Assembly (NCBI RefSeq): GCF_900110505.1
Contig: NZ_FODZ01000001.1
Coordinates: 62,001-126,000 of the forward strand
Reading direction: 5' to 3'
Length of the DNA: 64,000 nucleotides
DNA from: Luteibacter sp. UNC138MFCol5.1
GTDB lineage: Bacteria > Pseudomonadota > Gammaproteobacteria > Xanthomonadales > Rhodanobacteraceae
The position numbers and the translations under genes are program-made. Shown here piece after piece: positions 44,996 through 53,701 of the stretch (position 1 is its first letter; each line of letters opens with the position of its first letter). A model generated the notes under the pieces. The model was not told the DNA's origin and did not search any database. It was given only the letters and a program-made list of their open reading frames with translations.

Positions 44996-47389
44996 TCACT
45001 CGCGGCGAAACGCGCGCCACGGGTCGATCGATGCCGCGCGAAGCGCCGGCCCGAGGACGGCGAGCGTCGTGAAGAGAATCATGATCGCCGCACCCGTGGC
45101 GGCATCGGAACCATCGACGGCCTGCGCGCCGGCGTGCGTCGGCGACAGCCAGTGACGGAGTACGAGAACGCCCAGCAGGCCCAGCGCGACGCCGGGCACC
45201 GCGTTGCCGAGCGCGTGGCGTACGATCAGTGTCACGAGAGCCGCGGGCGTTGCGCCGAGCGCGCTACGAATCGCGAGAGTGCGCGTTCCCGCGGCTACCT
45301 CGAAAGCCTGTACCGAATAATGGCCGACGCAGGCGAGCGACACCGCGAACGCGGCGAGCGTGGCGAACAGGACCGCATCGCGTCGCGCAGCCGCGTTCGC
45401 AAGTCTGGCTATCCGGTCGAGGGGGCGTACATGGCCGAGCGCAAGCCCGGGGGCGATGCCACGCACCAGATCGGTGAACGCTTCGTGCGCCGCGATGCGC
45501 GCTCCGGGCCCGCGCAGGACCGCGTAGATGGGCAGGAGATTTCGCACCGCGCCGTATGACGCCGTCACCTGGGCGATAGGCATCACCACCAGGGGCTCGC
45601 CGTCCATGGCGTCGCTGCTCTCCGATCGCCGGGTATCGGCGAGGACGCCGACGATCCGGGCCGTTCCGGTCGCCGACCCGGCCTGACGCAGGTCCGCGCC
45701 GAGTCCTCGCCCGTCGATCTTCTCGAGATAGGCGCGGTTGACGATCGCCACCGCCGGCGCGCCGGCGACGTCACCCTCGTCGAACCAGCGCCCGGCGACC
45801 TTCTGGAACCCGAGCGCCTTGGCGGCACCCGGCGTCACCATCGCGAACCTCAGGTAGTCGGTGCCGCCGTCGCCCCGACGGAATGGCATGACGAAGCGCG
45901 TGCCGAGCGGTAGTTCGCTGGACCACCCGAACATCGCGACGCCCGGCAGCCCCGTCGCCTTCCGCCTGATCTCATCCAGCAGGCTCATGACGTTCCTCGT
46001 CTCGGGATAGCGGTTCCGGTCCGGATGCACTTCGACCACGGCGGTGTTCGCCTGATCGAAGCCGAGCGGCAGGCCCTCGAGTTGCGTGTATCGGGTGACG
46101 GTGGCGACGCCGAGGATCAGAAGTACCGTCGCCAGCGCCGACTGCGAGAGGGTCACCATCGCTCGTGCGCGACGCATGCCAGGGCTGCCGATACCGGCGC
46201 CGTTCGCGGCGAGTTGCTGTCGCAGGATCGCGTCCGACGTCCGCCGCGCGGCGACGCAGAGCGCGGCGACCAGCGCGATCGCGGCCGTGACGAGGAAGGT
46301 GGCGCATACCGTGCGAACTTCGGGAAAGGGCGGCGCCGCGGAGGCGATCCACAGGTCCGGCAGGAACGGGCGGTACACGACGACGACCAGCGTGCCGAGC
46401 GGAAGGCCCAGGAGCGTGGCCACGATCGCGACCATGGCGCCCTCGGTCAAGGCGGGAATGAAGGGGCGCCACCCGCTCGCCCCGAGCGCGACCTGGAGGG
46501 CTATCTCCGGCGAACGCCGGAGCGAGCGGACGAGCATCAGGTTCGCTACGTTCAGTGCGGCGAGGATGAGTACCAGCCAGGCACAGAACACGAACGGCCA
46601 GACCGGTGCGCGTCCGGTGCGCGCGACGAGATCGTCGATCGGCGTCGCCCCGTACCACGGCATGTCGTCCGGACCGAGGTGCAACGCCGCGGCATCGCGG
46701 TTCACGGCCAGGGCGACGGCGCGCGACAGGGCGTCCGGACCCACCCCAGGGCCAAGCAGACCGACCGCGGTCATGTTTTCCGCGGTGGCGCTGCCCACGG
46801 GCGGTGCGGCCGGCAGGATGAGCAGGTCGACATCGCTGAAGAAGCGGTAGTCACGCGGCAGCACGCCGACGACATGCATCGCGCTTCCGTCGACGACGAT
46901 CGTGCTCCCGACCGCACCCCCGCTTCCGCCGAAGCCACGTTTCCACAAGGCATGCGAGAGCATGACTTCGCTGTTGCCGGTCCCGCCGCGAAAAACACGA
47001 CCGGCATCGGCACGCACCCCCAGGGTATCGAGGAATCCCGCGTCGACGCGCTGGGCGCGCAGCAGTTCGTCACGGCCGTTCCATGTCGCGTTGACCGGCT
47101 CGGGCATGTAGGCAAGACCATGCGACTTCAACAGGGGCGAAGGCGCGATGGCCGCGTAGAGTCGTGGCGAGATCGCGCGCATCGGGTCGCCCGCGGTTCG
47201 CCCGCCGAAGATGACGACGCGCTCGTGGTTGGGCCACGGGAGCGGGCGGACGAACAGCGCGTCGAGCAAGGTGAATGCACCGAGCAACGCGGCGACGCCC
47301 AGGGAGAGAGTGACCGAAGCGAGCGCAAGGAAGGCGGGCTGGCGCAAGAGCGCACCACCCGCTCTTGCGACCTCGGTCGCCCATGTCAC
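44996..47389 (-). CDS. MacB/FtsX-type ABC transporter permease
   Basis: A 797-residue membrane protein starting with GTG that overlaps the ATPase stop by GTGA. One helix lies near the N terminus (FLALASVTLSLGVAALLGAF). A large extracytoplasmic MacB-type domain follows, then two FtsX-like helix bundles (about 280-420 and 680-790) with a second extracytoplasmic domain between. This duplicated-permease form is frequent in proteobacteria and acidobacteria next to NtrC-type regulators. Together with the ATPase it should form an exporter or a mechanotransducing pump. Export of, or protection from, the lanthipeptide is inferred from position only. Confidence 0.88.
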   Translation of the reverse strand: MTWATEVARAGGALLRQPAFLALASVTLSLGVAALLGAFTLLDALFVRPLPWPNHERVVIFGGRTAGDPMRAISPRLYAAIAPSPLLKSHGLAYMPEPVNATWNGRDELLRAQRVDAGFLDTLGVRADAGRVFRGGTGNSEVMLSHALWKRGFGGSGGAVGSTIVVDGSAMHVVGVLPRDYRFFSDVDLLILPAAPPVGSATAENMTAVGLLGPGVGPDALSRAVALAVNRDAAALHLGPDDMPWYGATPIDDLVARTGRAPVWPFVFCAWLVLILAALNVANLMLVRSLRRSPEIALQVALGASGWRPFIPALTEGAMVAIVATLLGLPLGTLVVVVYRPFLPDLWIASAAPPFPEVRTVCATFLVTAAIALVAALCVAARRTSDAILRQQLAANGAGIGSPGMRRARAMVTLSQSALATVLLILGVATVTRYTQLEGLPLGFDQANTAVVEVHPDRNRYPETRNVMSLLDEIRRKATGLPGVAMFGWSSELPLGTRFVMPFRRGDGGTDYLRFAMVTPGAAKALGFQKVAGRWFDEGDVAGAPAVAIVNRAYLEKIDGRGLGADLRQAGSATGTARIVGVLADTRRSESSDAMDGEPLVVMPIAQVTASYGAVRNLLPIYAVLRGPGARIAAHEAFTDLVRGIAPGLALGHVRPLDRIARLANAAARRDAVLFATLAAFAVSLACVGHYSVQAFEVAAGTRTLAIRSALGATPAALVTLIVRHALGNAVPGVALGLLGVLVLRHWLSPTHAGAQAVDGSDAATGAAIMILFTTLAVLGPALRAASIDPWRAFRRE

Positions 47390-48180
47390 CACAGCGTATC
47401 GCCGGCGCGCAGGGCTTCCAGTCCCGACTCGGACTCGCTGCGCAGCTGCTGGAACGTCGACTCGTCGACGACGCGGCCGTCGAGGAGGCGGATCGTACGT
47501 TCGGCCATCGCGGCGAAACGGTCGTCGTGCGTCACCATGCAGACGGTCCGGCCGGCGGCGTGCTGGCGGGCGAGCAGGCCCATGACGATCTCGCCATTGC
47601 GCAGATCCAGGTTTCCCGTCGGTTCGTCGGCCAGCAGGATGGCTGGATCGCCCACGAGCGCCCGCGCGACCGCGACCCGCTGCTGCTGCCCGCCCGACAG
47701 CTGCGTGGGGAAGTGTCGCATGCGATGGGCCATGTCCACGCTGGCCAGCGCGCTCGCGACCATCCTCGTGCGCTCGCGCCAGCCGATGTCCTTGCGGTAG
47801 GCCAAGGGCAACGCGACGTTGTCGGCCACGGTGAGGTCGTCGATCAGGTTGAACGACTGGAACACGAATCCGATGTGCTGGTTGCGCAGCCGCGAACGCT
47901 CCGCTCGGCCGAGCCCGCGCATGGATTCGCCCGCGAAACGGAAATCGCCGTAGGAAGGCACGTCGAGGAGTCCCATGAGCGACAGCAGCGTGGTCTTGCC
48001 GCATCCGGACGGGCCGCCGATCGCCACGAATTCTCCAGCGCGCACGGAGAGATGGATGTCGGTAAGCACGTGCGTCTCGACCGACCCGGTCTGGAAGACC
48101 TTGCCGACCCCTCTCATCTCGACGATCACGGGCCGATCCGGGGCTTGCATGGGCGCACTCACTTCGGGAGCGATTCGCAT
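47386..48180 (-). CDS. ABC transporter ATP-binding protein (MacB/LolD type)
   Basis: A 264-residue ATPase. It has Walker A GPSGCGKTT, Q loop FVFQSFNLIDDLT, signature LSGGQQQRVAVARAL, Walker B AILLADEPTGNLD and the switch His in MVTHDDR. These are the hallmarks of the MacB/LolD/FtsE group. An internal ATG (codon 11) is an alternative start. It is first in the five-gene row ATPase-permease-regulator-kinase, then lanA and lanKC, all on the minus strand. Confidence 0.93.
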   Translation of the reverse strand: MRIAPEVSAPMQAPDRPVIVEMRGVGKVFQTGSVETHVLTDIHLSVRAGEFVAIGGPSGCGKTTLLSLMGLLDVPSYGDFRFAGESMRGLGRAERSRLRNQHIGFVFQSFNLIDDLTVADNVALPLAYRKDIGWRERTRMVASALASVDMAHRMRHFPTQLSGGQQQRVAVARALVGDPAILLADEPTGNLDLRNGEIVMGLLARQHAAGRTVCMVTHDDRFAAMAERTIRLLDGRVVDESTFQQLRSESESGLEALRAGDTLW

Positions 48181-48480
48181 GAAGCCTAGCGCCGCCGTTC
48201 ACGCGTGTCGCGGGGCGCACCACGTTTCGGGCGAATTAAAGGTCAAAGCTGCCGAAAAGACACAGCGATTGGAAAACCCTGCGGTCGGGGGCGCATGGTT
48301 TAACTAGATTCTAACCGTGACGAAAGCTGATCCTAGGTCCGGTATCGCTAGAAAGTGCGACGCGCCTTACAATTCGCTGATGGGGAGGAACGCGCCTCGA
48401 TCGGCGCGGTGTTTCGACGTGTCGGAACCGGACCGCGAGCGGGGGCGCCGCGGCGAGGTACCGACGCACGGAGATCTCTC
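48181..48480. promoter_or_regulatory. Divergent intergenic region with candidate promoter
   Basis: Three hundred bases without a gene, poorer in G+C than the surroundings. On the minus strand TTTAAT (48235-48240) is a good -10 candidate for the ABC operon, about 55 bases before its ATG, with no clear -35. On the plus strand TACAAT (48368-48373) may serve the kinase-like gene. No GTCC-N6-GGAC dyad pair like that before lanA was found here. Confidence 0.35.
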
Positions 48481-49290
48481 ATGGTTCAACGTTTGTCCCT
48501 TGGCGGCAGCGCCGCCTGGCTGAAGCGCTACGACCCCGACGGCTGGCTTCGCCCCGCACTGGTCCGGCTCTGGAATGGTCTCGCCCGTCGCCTCGGGCTC
48601 GACGCGCTGCGATCGCCGCCGCGTCACGTGGGCGAACGTGCGAAGGAAGTCGAGGCGCGCCGCCTCGAAGCCCTGCGTGCGTGTGGCGCTCCCGTGCCCC
48701 GGATCCTCGGAGAGGGCCCGCGCAGCCTCATCCTCAGCGACATGGGGCCGACGCTGGCGCATCGCCTGAAGCGCCTCGAGAGCGCCAACGACGCCGACAT
48801 GCTTGTCCGGCAGACGGCGCACGCGATCGGCAGGCTGCACCGCCGGGGCGGCTATCACGGCCAGGCCTTCGCGCGCAACATCACCGTGGGCGACCAGGGT
48901 GTCGGCTTCATCGATTTCGAGGAAGATCCCAGCGAAATCATGAGCCTCGCGCAGGCGCAGGCCCGTGACTGGGTGATGTTCACCACCGGCGTCGGCATCT
49001 ACTACACCGGTCGGATGGACGTGCTCATCGGCCTCATCCGCGACGAAGCCCACGAGGTCGAGCCACAGGTGGCGCGCGAGGTCCAACGGATCGCCGGACG
49101 GCTAGGGTTTCTCGAACGCACCGGCCGCCTGTTGGGCCGCCGGATGGGCGTTCTCGGAGCTGCCGTCGGCGCGATGCGCAAAGGATTCGCCAGCGTGGCC
49201 ATCGCCGCCCTGCTGCTGGATGTCCTGAGCGACGGGGACTGCGACGTCCTGATCGCGGTTGTCGACGCCGTGCGCCAGGCCGCCATCTGA
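48481..49290 (+). CDS. Kinase-fold protein (RIO/LPS-kinase-like)
   Basis: A 269-residue protein with reduced protein-kinase features: an Asn- and Asp-containing stretch HGQAFARNITVGDQGVGFIDFEEDP resembles the catalytic and metal loops of RIO or lipopolysaccharide core kinases, and LKRY near residue 20 may supply the Lys. A C-terminal hydrophobic stretch (VAIAALLLDVLSDG) may touch the membrane. The ATG at 48481 follows CGGAGATC; an in-frame ATG further upstream lacks support. It is divergent from the ABC operon. The substrate is unknown; a sugar or lipid in the envelope is as likely as a protein. Confidence 0.75.
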   Translation: MVQRLSLGGSAAWLKRYDPDGWLRPALVRLWNGLARRLGLDALRSPPRHVGERAKEVEARRLEALRACGAPVPRILGEGPRSLILSDMGPTLAHRLKRLESANDADMLVRQTAHAIGRLHRRGGYHGQAFARNITVGDQGVGFIDFEEDPSEIMSLAQAQARDWVMFTTGVGIYYTGRMDVLIGLIRDEAHEVEPQVAREVQRIAGRLGFLERTGRLLGRRMGVLGAAVGAMRKGFASVAIAALLLDVLSDGDCDVLIAVVDAVRQAAI

Positions 49291-49310
49291 CCGTTCCGGA
49301 GGCTCACGAT

Positions 49311-49355
49311 TTCACGTGCGTGAAGTCATTGCGGCCCAAGGCCGTAATCGTTTAC
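49311..49355. promoter_or_regulatory. Palindromes upstream of the beta-glucosidase gene
   Basis: TTCACGTGCGTGAA (49311-49324) is a perfect six-base-arm palindrome, and GTAATCGTTTAC (49344-49355) has GTAA/TTAC ends. TTCACGTGCG recurs near 49380. They may be operators of a sugar-responsive repressor; none is encoded next to them. Confidence 0.35.
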
Positions 49356-49454
49356 GTGTAACGCCATTTACGTGCCCACTTCACGTGCGGATGCCGGTAT
49401 CCTTGCCCGCCTGACGCGCCGCCGCCGCGTCATCCCGTCCCCAAGGCCTTACCC

Positions 49455-51632
49455 ATGAAACGTAACCCCCGCATCGAAGACCTGATCGCCCGCATGACCG
49501 TCGAGGAAAAGATCGGACAGCTGGGGGTATTCGCCGATGCGGTGCGTCCCTTCGCGCCCGACATCAATCCGGAGGTCAACGCGAAGGGCGCCGCCGAAGT
49601 GCTCGACCAGGTGCGGGCCGGGCGCGTGGGTGCGCTGTTCAACGGCGTGGGCGCCGCCGAAGGTCGCGAAGCACAGCGCGTGGCGGTGGAGGAGAGCCGT
49701 CTCGGCATTCCGCTGCTGTTTGGCGCCGACGTGATCCATGGCATGCGTACCGTGTTCCCCATTCCCCTGGGAGAGGCGGCGTCGTTCGAGCCGGACCTCG
49801 CGGAGCGCACCGCGCGCGCGACCGCGATCGAAGCCACCGCGGCGGGCGTCCACTGGACGTTCGCGCCCGCCGTCGACATCGCGCGCGATCAGCGCTGGGG
49901 CCGCGTCGCGGAAGCCGCGGGTGAAGACGTGGTGCTGGGATCGGCGTTCGCGGCCGCGCGCGTGCGCGGTTTCCAGGGCCCGGATCTCAAGGCGTCCGAC
50001 GCGCTGCTCGCCACGCCGAAGCATTTCGCCGCCTACGGCGCCGTGGCTGGCGGCATGGAATACAACGCGGTCGACATCGCGCCGCAGACCCTGCGCGACG
50101 TGCACCTTCCGCCCTTCAAGGCGGCGCTCGATGCCGGTGCGCTCACCTTCATGAGCGCCTTCAACGACATCAACGGCGTGCCCGCGTCGGCGAATCGTGA
50201 GCTGATGACCGACATCCTCCGCGGCGAGTGGGGATTCAAGGGCCTCGTGGTATCCGATTACACGGCCGACATGGAGCTGATCGCGCACGGCTTCGCCGCC
50301 GACGAGCGCGACGCCACGCGCCTCGCCTTCCTCGCCGGCGTCGACATGAGCATGCAGAGCGGCTTCTACGCCGACCACCTGGGCGACCTCGTCGCCTCGG
50401 GCGAGGTTCCGATGGACGTGCTCGACGAAGGTGTCCGCCGCGTCCTTTCGGTAAAGGATGCGATCGGGCTGTTCGACAATCCCTACCGCTCGCTCGACCC
50501 CGCCGTCGAGGCCGACACGTCGACGAACGGGGCGCATGCGGCACTGGCGCGCGACGGCGCGCGCCGTTCGATCGTGATGCTGAAGAACGACGGCGTGCTG
50601 CCGCTGAGCAAATCGGGGACGAAGATCGCACTGATCGGGCCGTTCGGTGCCGACATCGACAACCTCGAAGGATGCTGGACGCTCTTCGGCGATGCCCGTC
50701 GTCACGTGAACATCGAGACGGGCATCCGCGACGCGCTCGGCGACGACGCCTCGATCGAGGTGGTCGCCGGCTCCGGTATCGAGGCGGCGATCGAAGGCGG
50801 CATCGAGGCCGCCGTCGCCGCGGCGCGCCGCGCGGATGTCGTGCTGCTCGCCATCGGCGAGCCGCAGAATTATTCCGGCGAAGCGCAGTCGCGCACGCAG
50901 ATCATCGTGCCGCCTGCGCAGCAGGCGCTCGCGGACGCCGTGATCGGGGCCGGTACGCCAGTCGTCGTGCTGCTGAAGAACGGCCGCGCGCTGGCGCTTA
51001 CGGGCAAGGTGCGCGACGCCAGCGCGATCCTCGTCACGTGGTTCCTCGGTAGCCAGACCGGTCCGGCCATCGCCGACGTGGTTTTCGGCGACTACAACCC
51101 GGCGGCGCGCCTGCCCGTCAGCTTCCCGCAGGACGCCGGCCAGCAGCCCTATTTCTACAACCACCCGCGTACCGGTCGTCCCGAACTGGCCGACCAACCG
51201 CCGGCGTTCAAGTCGCGGTACCGCGAGATCACCTTCGACGCCCTGTACCCGTTCGGGCACGGCCTGAGCTACACGACGTTCGCGTACACGGCACCGGAGG
51301 TACAGGCCAGCATCGGCTGGAACGAGACCATCGCCGTCTCCACGACCGTGACGAACACCGGCAAGGTCGCCGGCGAAGAGGTGGTGCAGCTCTACATCCA
51401 CGACCGCGTCGCCAGTCGCGTCCGGCCGGTGCGTGAACTGAAGGCGTTCCGGAAGATCATGCTCGCACCGGGAGAGTCGGAAGACGTGTCGTTCGAACTC
51501 ACGCGACGGGACCTCGCGTTCACCCACCGCGACGGCACCACCTTCGACGCCGAGCCGGGCGAGTTCGACGTCTGGATTGCGGGCTCATCGGCTTCCGGCG
51601 AAAGCGCGCGCTTCGTGCTCCGCGATTCCTGA
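49455..51632 (+). CDS. Glycoside hydrolase family 3 beta-glucosidase
   Basis: A 725-residue GH3 enzyme. The N-terminal barrel has LLFGADVIHGMRTVFP, KHFAAYG and the nucleophile region LVVSDYTADMEL (Asp near residue 265). The C-terminal sandwich has the acid/base region around GEPQNYSGEAQSR. A fibronectin III-like domain closes the protein (VTNTGKVAGEEVVQLYI). It resembles BglX but has no signal peptide, so it should be cytoplasmic and act on imported oligosaccharides. No transporter gene is adjacent. Palindromes upstream may be regulatory. Confidence 0.94.
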   Translation: MKRNPRIEDLIARMTVEEKIGQLGVFADAVRPFAPDINPEVNAKGAAEVLDQVRAGRVGALFNGVGAAEGREAQRVAVEESRLGIPLLFGADVIHGMRTVFPIPLGEAASFEPDLAERTARATAIEATAAGVHWTFAPAVDIARDQRWGRVAEAAGEDVVLGSAFAAARVRGFQGPDLKASDALLATPKHFAAYGAVAGGMEYNAVDIAPQTLRDVHLPPFKAALDAGALTFMSAFNDINGVPASANRELMTDILRGEWGFKGLVVSDYTADMELIAHGFAADERDATRLAFLAGVDMSMQSGFYADHLGDLVASGEVPMDVLDEGVRRVLSVKDAIGLFDNPYRSLDPAVEADTSTNGAHAALARDGARRSIVMLKNDGVLPLSKSGTKIALIGPFGADIDNLEGCWTLFGDARRHVNIETGIRDALGDDASIEVVAGSGIEAAIEGGIEAAVAAARRADVVLLAIGEPQNYSGEAQSRTQIIVPPAQQALADAVIGAGTPVVVLLKNGRALALTGKVRDASAILVTWFLGSQTGPAIADVVFGDYNPAARLPVSFPQDAGQQPYFYNHPRTGRPELADQPPAFKSRYREITFDALYPFGHGLSYTTFAYTAPEVQASIGWNETIAVSTTVTNTGKVAGEEVVQLYIHDRVASRVRPVRELKAFRKIMLAPGESEDVSFELTRRDLAFTHRDGTTFDAEPGEFDVWIAGSSASGESARFVLRDS

Positions 51633-51732
51633 CGGCTTCGCCCGCGGACGCGGCGAGGGACTCTCGCACGGCCGCCATCCGACGCCACCGCTAAAGCCGG
51701 CTCGGTAGCCTCCCTACGGTAGGCGCTCCCCA

Positions 51733-51793
51733 CCCAAGGAGCGTCACCCATGACACCACGCGTTCGTCCTCTTTCCCTTGCCATCGCCGCCGC
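51733..51793. repeat. 61-bp identical segment, copy 1
   Basis: This stretch, from the ribosome binding site AAGGAG through the signal-peptide codons, is identical to 53641-53701 in the next paralogue. The bodies of the two genes are much more diverged. Confidence 0.85.
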
Positions 51794-53435
51794 GGCGCTG
51801 GCGCTGACCGTGTGCCGCACCGCCGCGGCGGAGACCACCCCCTACCCTCCGGTCATAGCGTGGGGCCCCTGTTCGCCGGAGCAGGTCGACGAGGGCGCCA
51901 TCGACGATTTCGGTGCCCGCCTGGAATGCGGCACCATGAAAGCGCCTCTGGACGAGGACGCTCCGTTGCCCCAGCTCGTCGATGTCGGCGTCATACGCGT
52001 CAAGGCGGGTAATGCCGCCGCCCGACAGGGCTCCCTCTTCCTCAACTTCGGCGGTCCCAGTGGCAATCCCCTGATCTTCATGCCGATGCTGGCGGGAGCG
52101 TGGTCGAAGACGGAAGACGACGGTTCGGTCCGGGGTTATCGGCGCCGGCTCGCAGATCGCTACGATCTCGTCGCCGTCATTCCTCGCGGGCTGCGTGGCG
52201 GCATTGAGTTCACCTGCAGCGAGCCCCGGGCGATCATCGGAGACCCCTCGTTGTTCAGGAGCGACGAGGATTGGATCACGGCCATCCACAGCGGCATACG
52301 CTTCGCCGACAGCTGCGCCGCCGGAATGCATGCGAGCGTCGGTACGCTCGGTCATGTGCGCGACATGGAGCGCGCCCGGGTCGCGCTCGGCGAGCCGACC
52401 CTGAACTTCCTCGGTTACTCGTACGGCACGTGGGTCGGCGCGTTCTACGCCGCTACGTATCCCGAGCATGCCGGCCGCGTCGTCCTCGATTCTTCCGTCA
52501 ACTTCCGAAGCACGTTCGAACACCACTTCGAAGCGGTCACGAACGAGCGCAGCGCGTCCTTCCGTCGTGAGGCGCTCCTCCCGGCCCTCGCGGATCCCGC
52601 GTACGGCCTCGGCAGTGACCCGGACGACATCATCCGGCGCCTGCGCGACATGCCGCTTTCGGCGCGCAAAGCATGGGCCGCCGACATCGAAACGCCGGCT
52701 CAGCTTGCCGCCGCGCTCACCCTCGCCGATTGGATGGCGGAGAATCCCGATATCGAACCGACGGCCGTCATCGATCGGGTGACACATCACCATTTCAGTC
52801 AGGTGCCAGCCGTCGACGAAGCGATTCGTGACGCGGCTACCGAGTACGCGTCCACGCTTCAACCGGTTGGGTCGGCGAAGTCGTCAGAGCAGGAAGAGGA
52901 CGAGCCGTCCTGGTTCAATGAGCACATCTACTTCGGCGTGGTGTGTGGCGATTCCGCATGGAATCACGACTTCAGCATGGTGCGAAAGCGCGCTCGGGAA
53001 ATTGGAGAGACACAGCCGGAGTCCCATGCGACCTACCTTGCCATGAACCTCGTCTGTCGCCAGTGGCCTATCGCCACCCAGTGGCGGCCACCGTTGAACG
53101 CACTGTCGTCTGCGCCGCCGCTGCTCATGGCACAGGCCGAGTTCGATGGCGCCACGCCATTGGTCACTGCCCGGGAGGCATTCACGGAGACGCCCGGCGC
53201 GTACATGGTGATGGCGCGGGGGATGCGCGGACATTCCATCTTCAGCATGACGAGTACGCCTTGCGTCGAGAAGACGGTAGGCGACTATCTGCTGGATGGC
53301 GTGCTCCCGAAGGAGCACGACATCCAATGCGATTACGAGCCGGACCTGGCCGACGCCGTGAACGAGCGTACGGGCGAGGGCGATTCGTTGCAGGCATTGC
53401 GCGAGCGCCTGCGGCGAATACTGGAGAAGAGCTGA
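51750..53435 (+). CDS. Secreted TAP-type alpha/beta hydrolase, array copy 1
   Basis: A 561-residue protein with a signal peptide (LAIAAAALALTVCRTAAA). The fold is that of the tripeptidyl-aminopeptidase/S33 group: oxyanion region LNFGGPSGNP, nucleophile Ser224 in GYSYGTWVG, and C-terminal AQAEFDGATPL with the acid Asp and GMRGHSIFS with the His. The last ~100 residues form the TAP-like C-terminal domain. AAGGAG precedes the ATG. It should act in the periplasm or outside on peptides or esters; the substrate is unknown. It is the first of four tandem paralogues. Confidence 0.88.
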   Translation: MTPRVRPLSLAIAAAALALTVCRTAAAETTPYPPVIAWGPCSPEQVDEGAIDDFGARLECGTMKAPLDEDAPLPQLVDVGVIRVKAGNAAARQGSLFLNFGGPSGNPLIFMPMLAGAWSKTEDDGSVRGYRRRLADRYDLVAVIPRGLRGGIEFTCSEPRAIIGDPSLFRSDEDWITAIHSGIRFADSCAAGMHASVGTLGHVRDMERARVALGEPTLNFLGYSYGTWVGAFYAATYPEHAGRVVLDSSVNFRSTFEHHFEAVTNERSASFRREALLPALADPAYGLGSDPDDIIRRLRDMPLSARKAWAADIETPAQLAAALTLADWMAENPDIEPTAVIDRVTHHHFSQVPAVDEAIRDAATEYASTLQPVGSAKSSEQEEDEPSWFNEHIYFGVVCGDSAWNHDFSMVRKRAREIGETQPESHATYLAMNLVCRQWPIATQWRPPLNALSSAPPLLMAQAEFDGATPLVTAREAFTETPGAYMVMARGMRGHSIFSMTSTPCVEKTVGDYLLDGVLPKEHDIQCDYEPDLADAVNERTGEGDSLQALRERLRRILEKS

Positions 53436-53456
53436 GCCCAGGCAACGCGGGAGCCG

Positions 53457-53485
53457 AGGCCGGGACGAGCGCTCGGCCCCGGCCT
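53457..53485 (+). terminator. Hairpin after hydrolase copy 1
   Basis: An eight-pair stem (AGGCCGGG and CCCGGCCT) around a 13-base loop, 22 bases after the stop, followed by only two T. A moderate intrinsic terminator is possible. Confidence 0.45.
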
Positions 53486-53640
53486 TTCGAATGCTCGGCG
53501 CCCGCACGTCGCCGGTGTGCTTCGCCTGTCACGTCGTATGACGGCGACGCCCGCGGAAACGACGAGGCTCATTCGTACCAATGCGCTGCACGTTCGCCGC
53601 TGACGCCGGCTCGACGCCGTCCTTAAGGTGAGCGCTCCCC

Positions 53641-53701
53641 CCCAAGGAGCGTCACCCATGACACCACGCGTTCGTCCTCTTTCCCTTGCCATCGCCGCCG
53701 C
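53641..53701. repeat. 61-bp identical segment, copy 2
   Basis: Identical to 51733-51793, covering the Shine-Dalgarno site, start codon and most of the signal-peptide codons. It suggests gene conversion or a recent exchange of 5' ends between the two paralogues. Confidence 0.85.
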
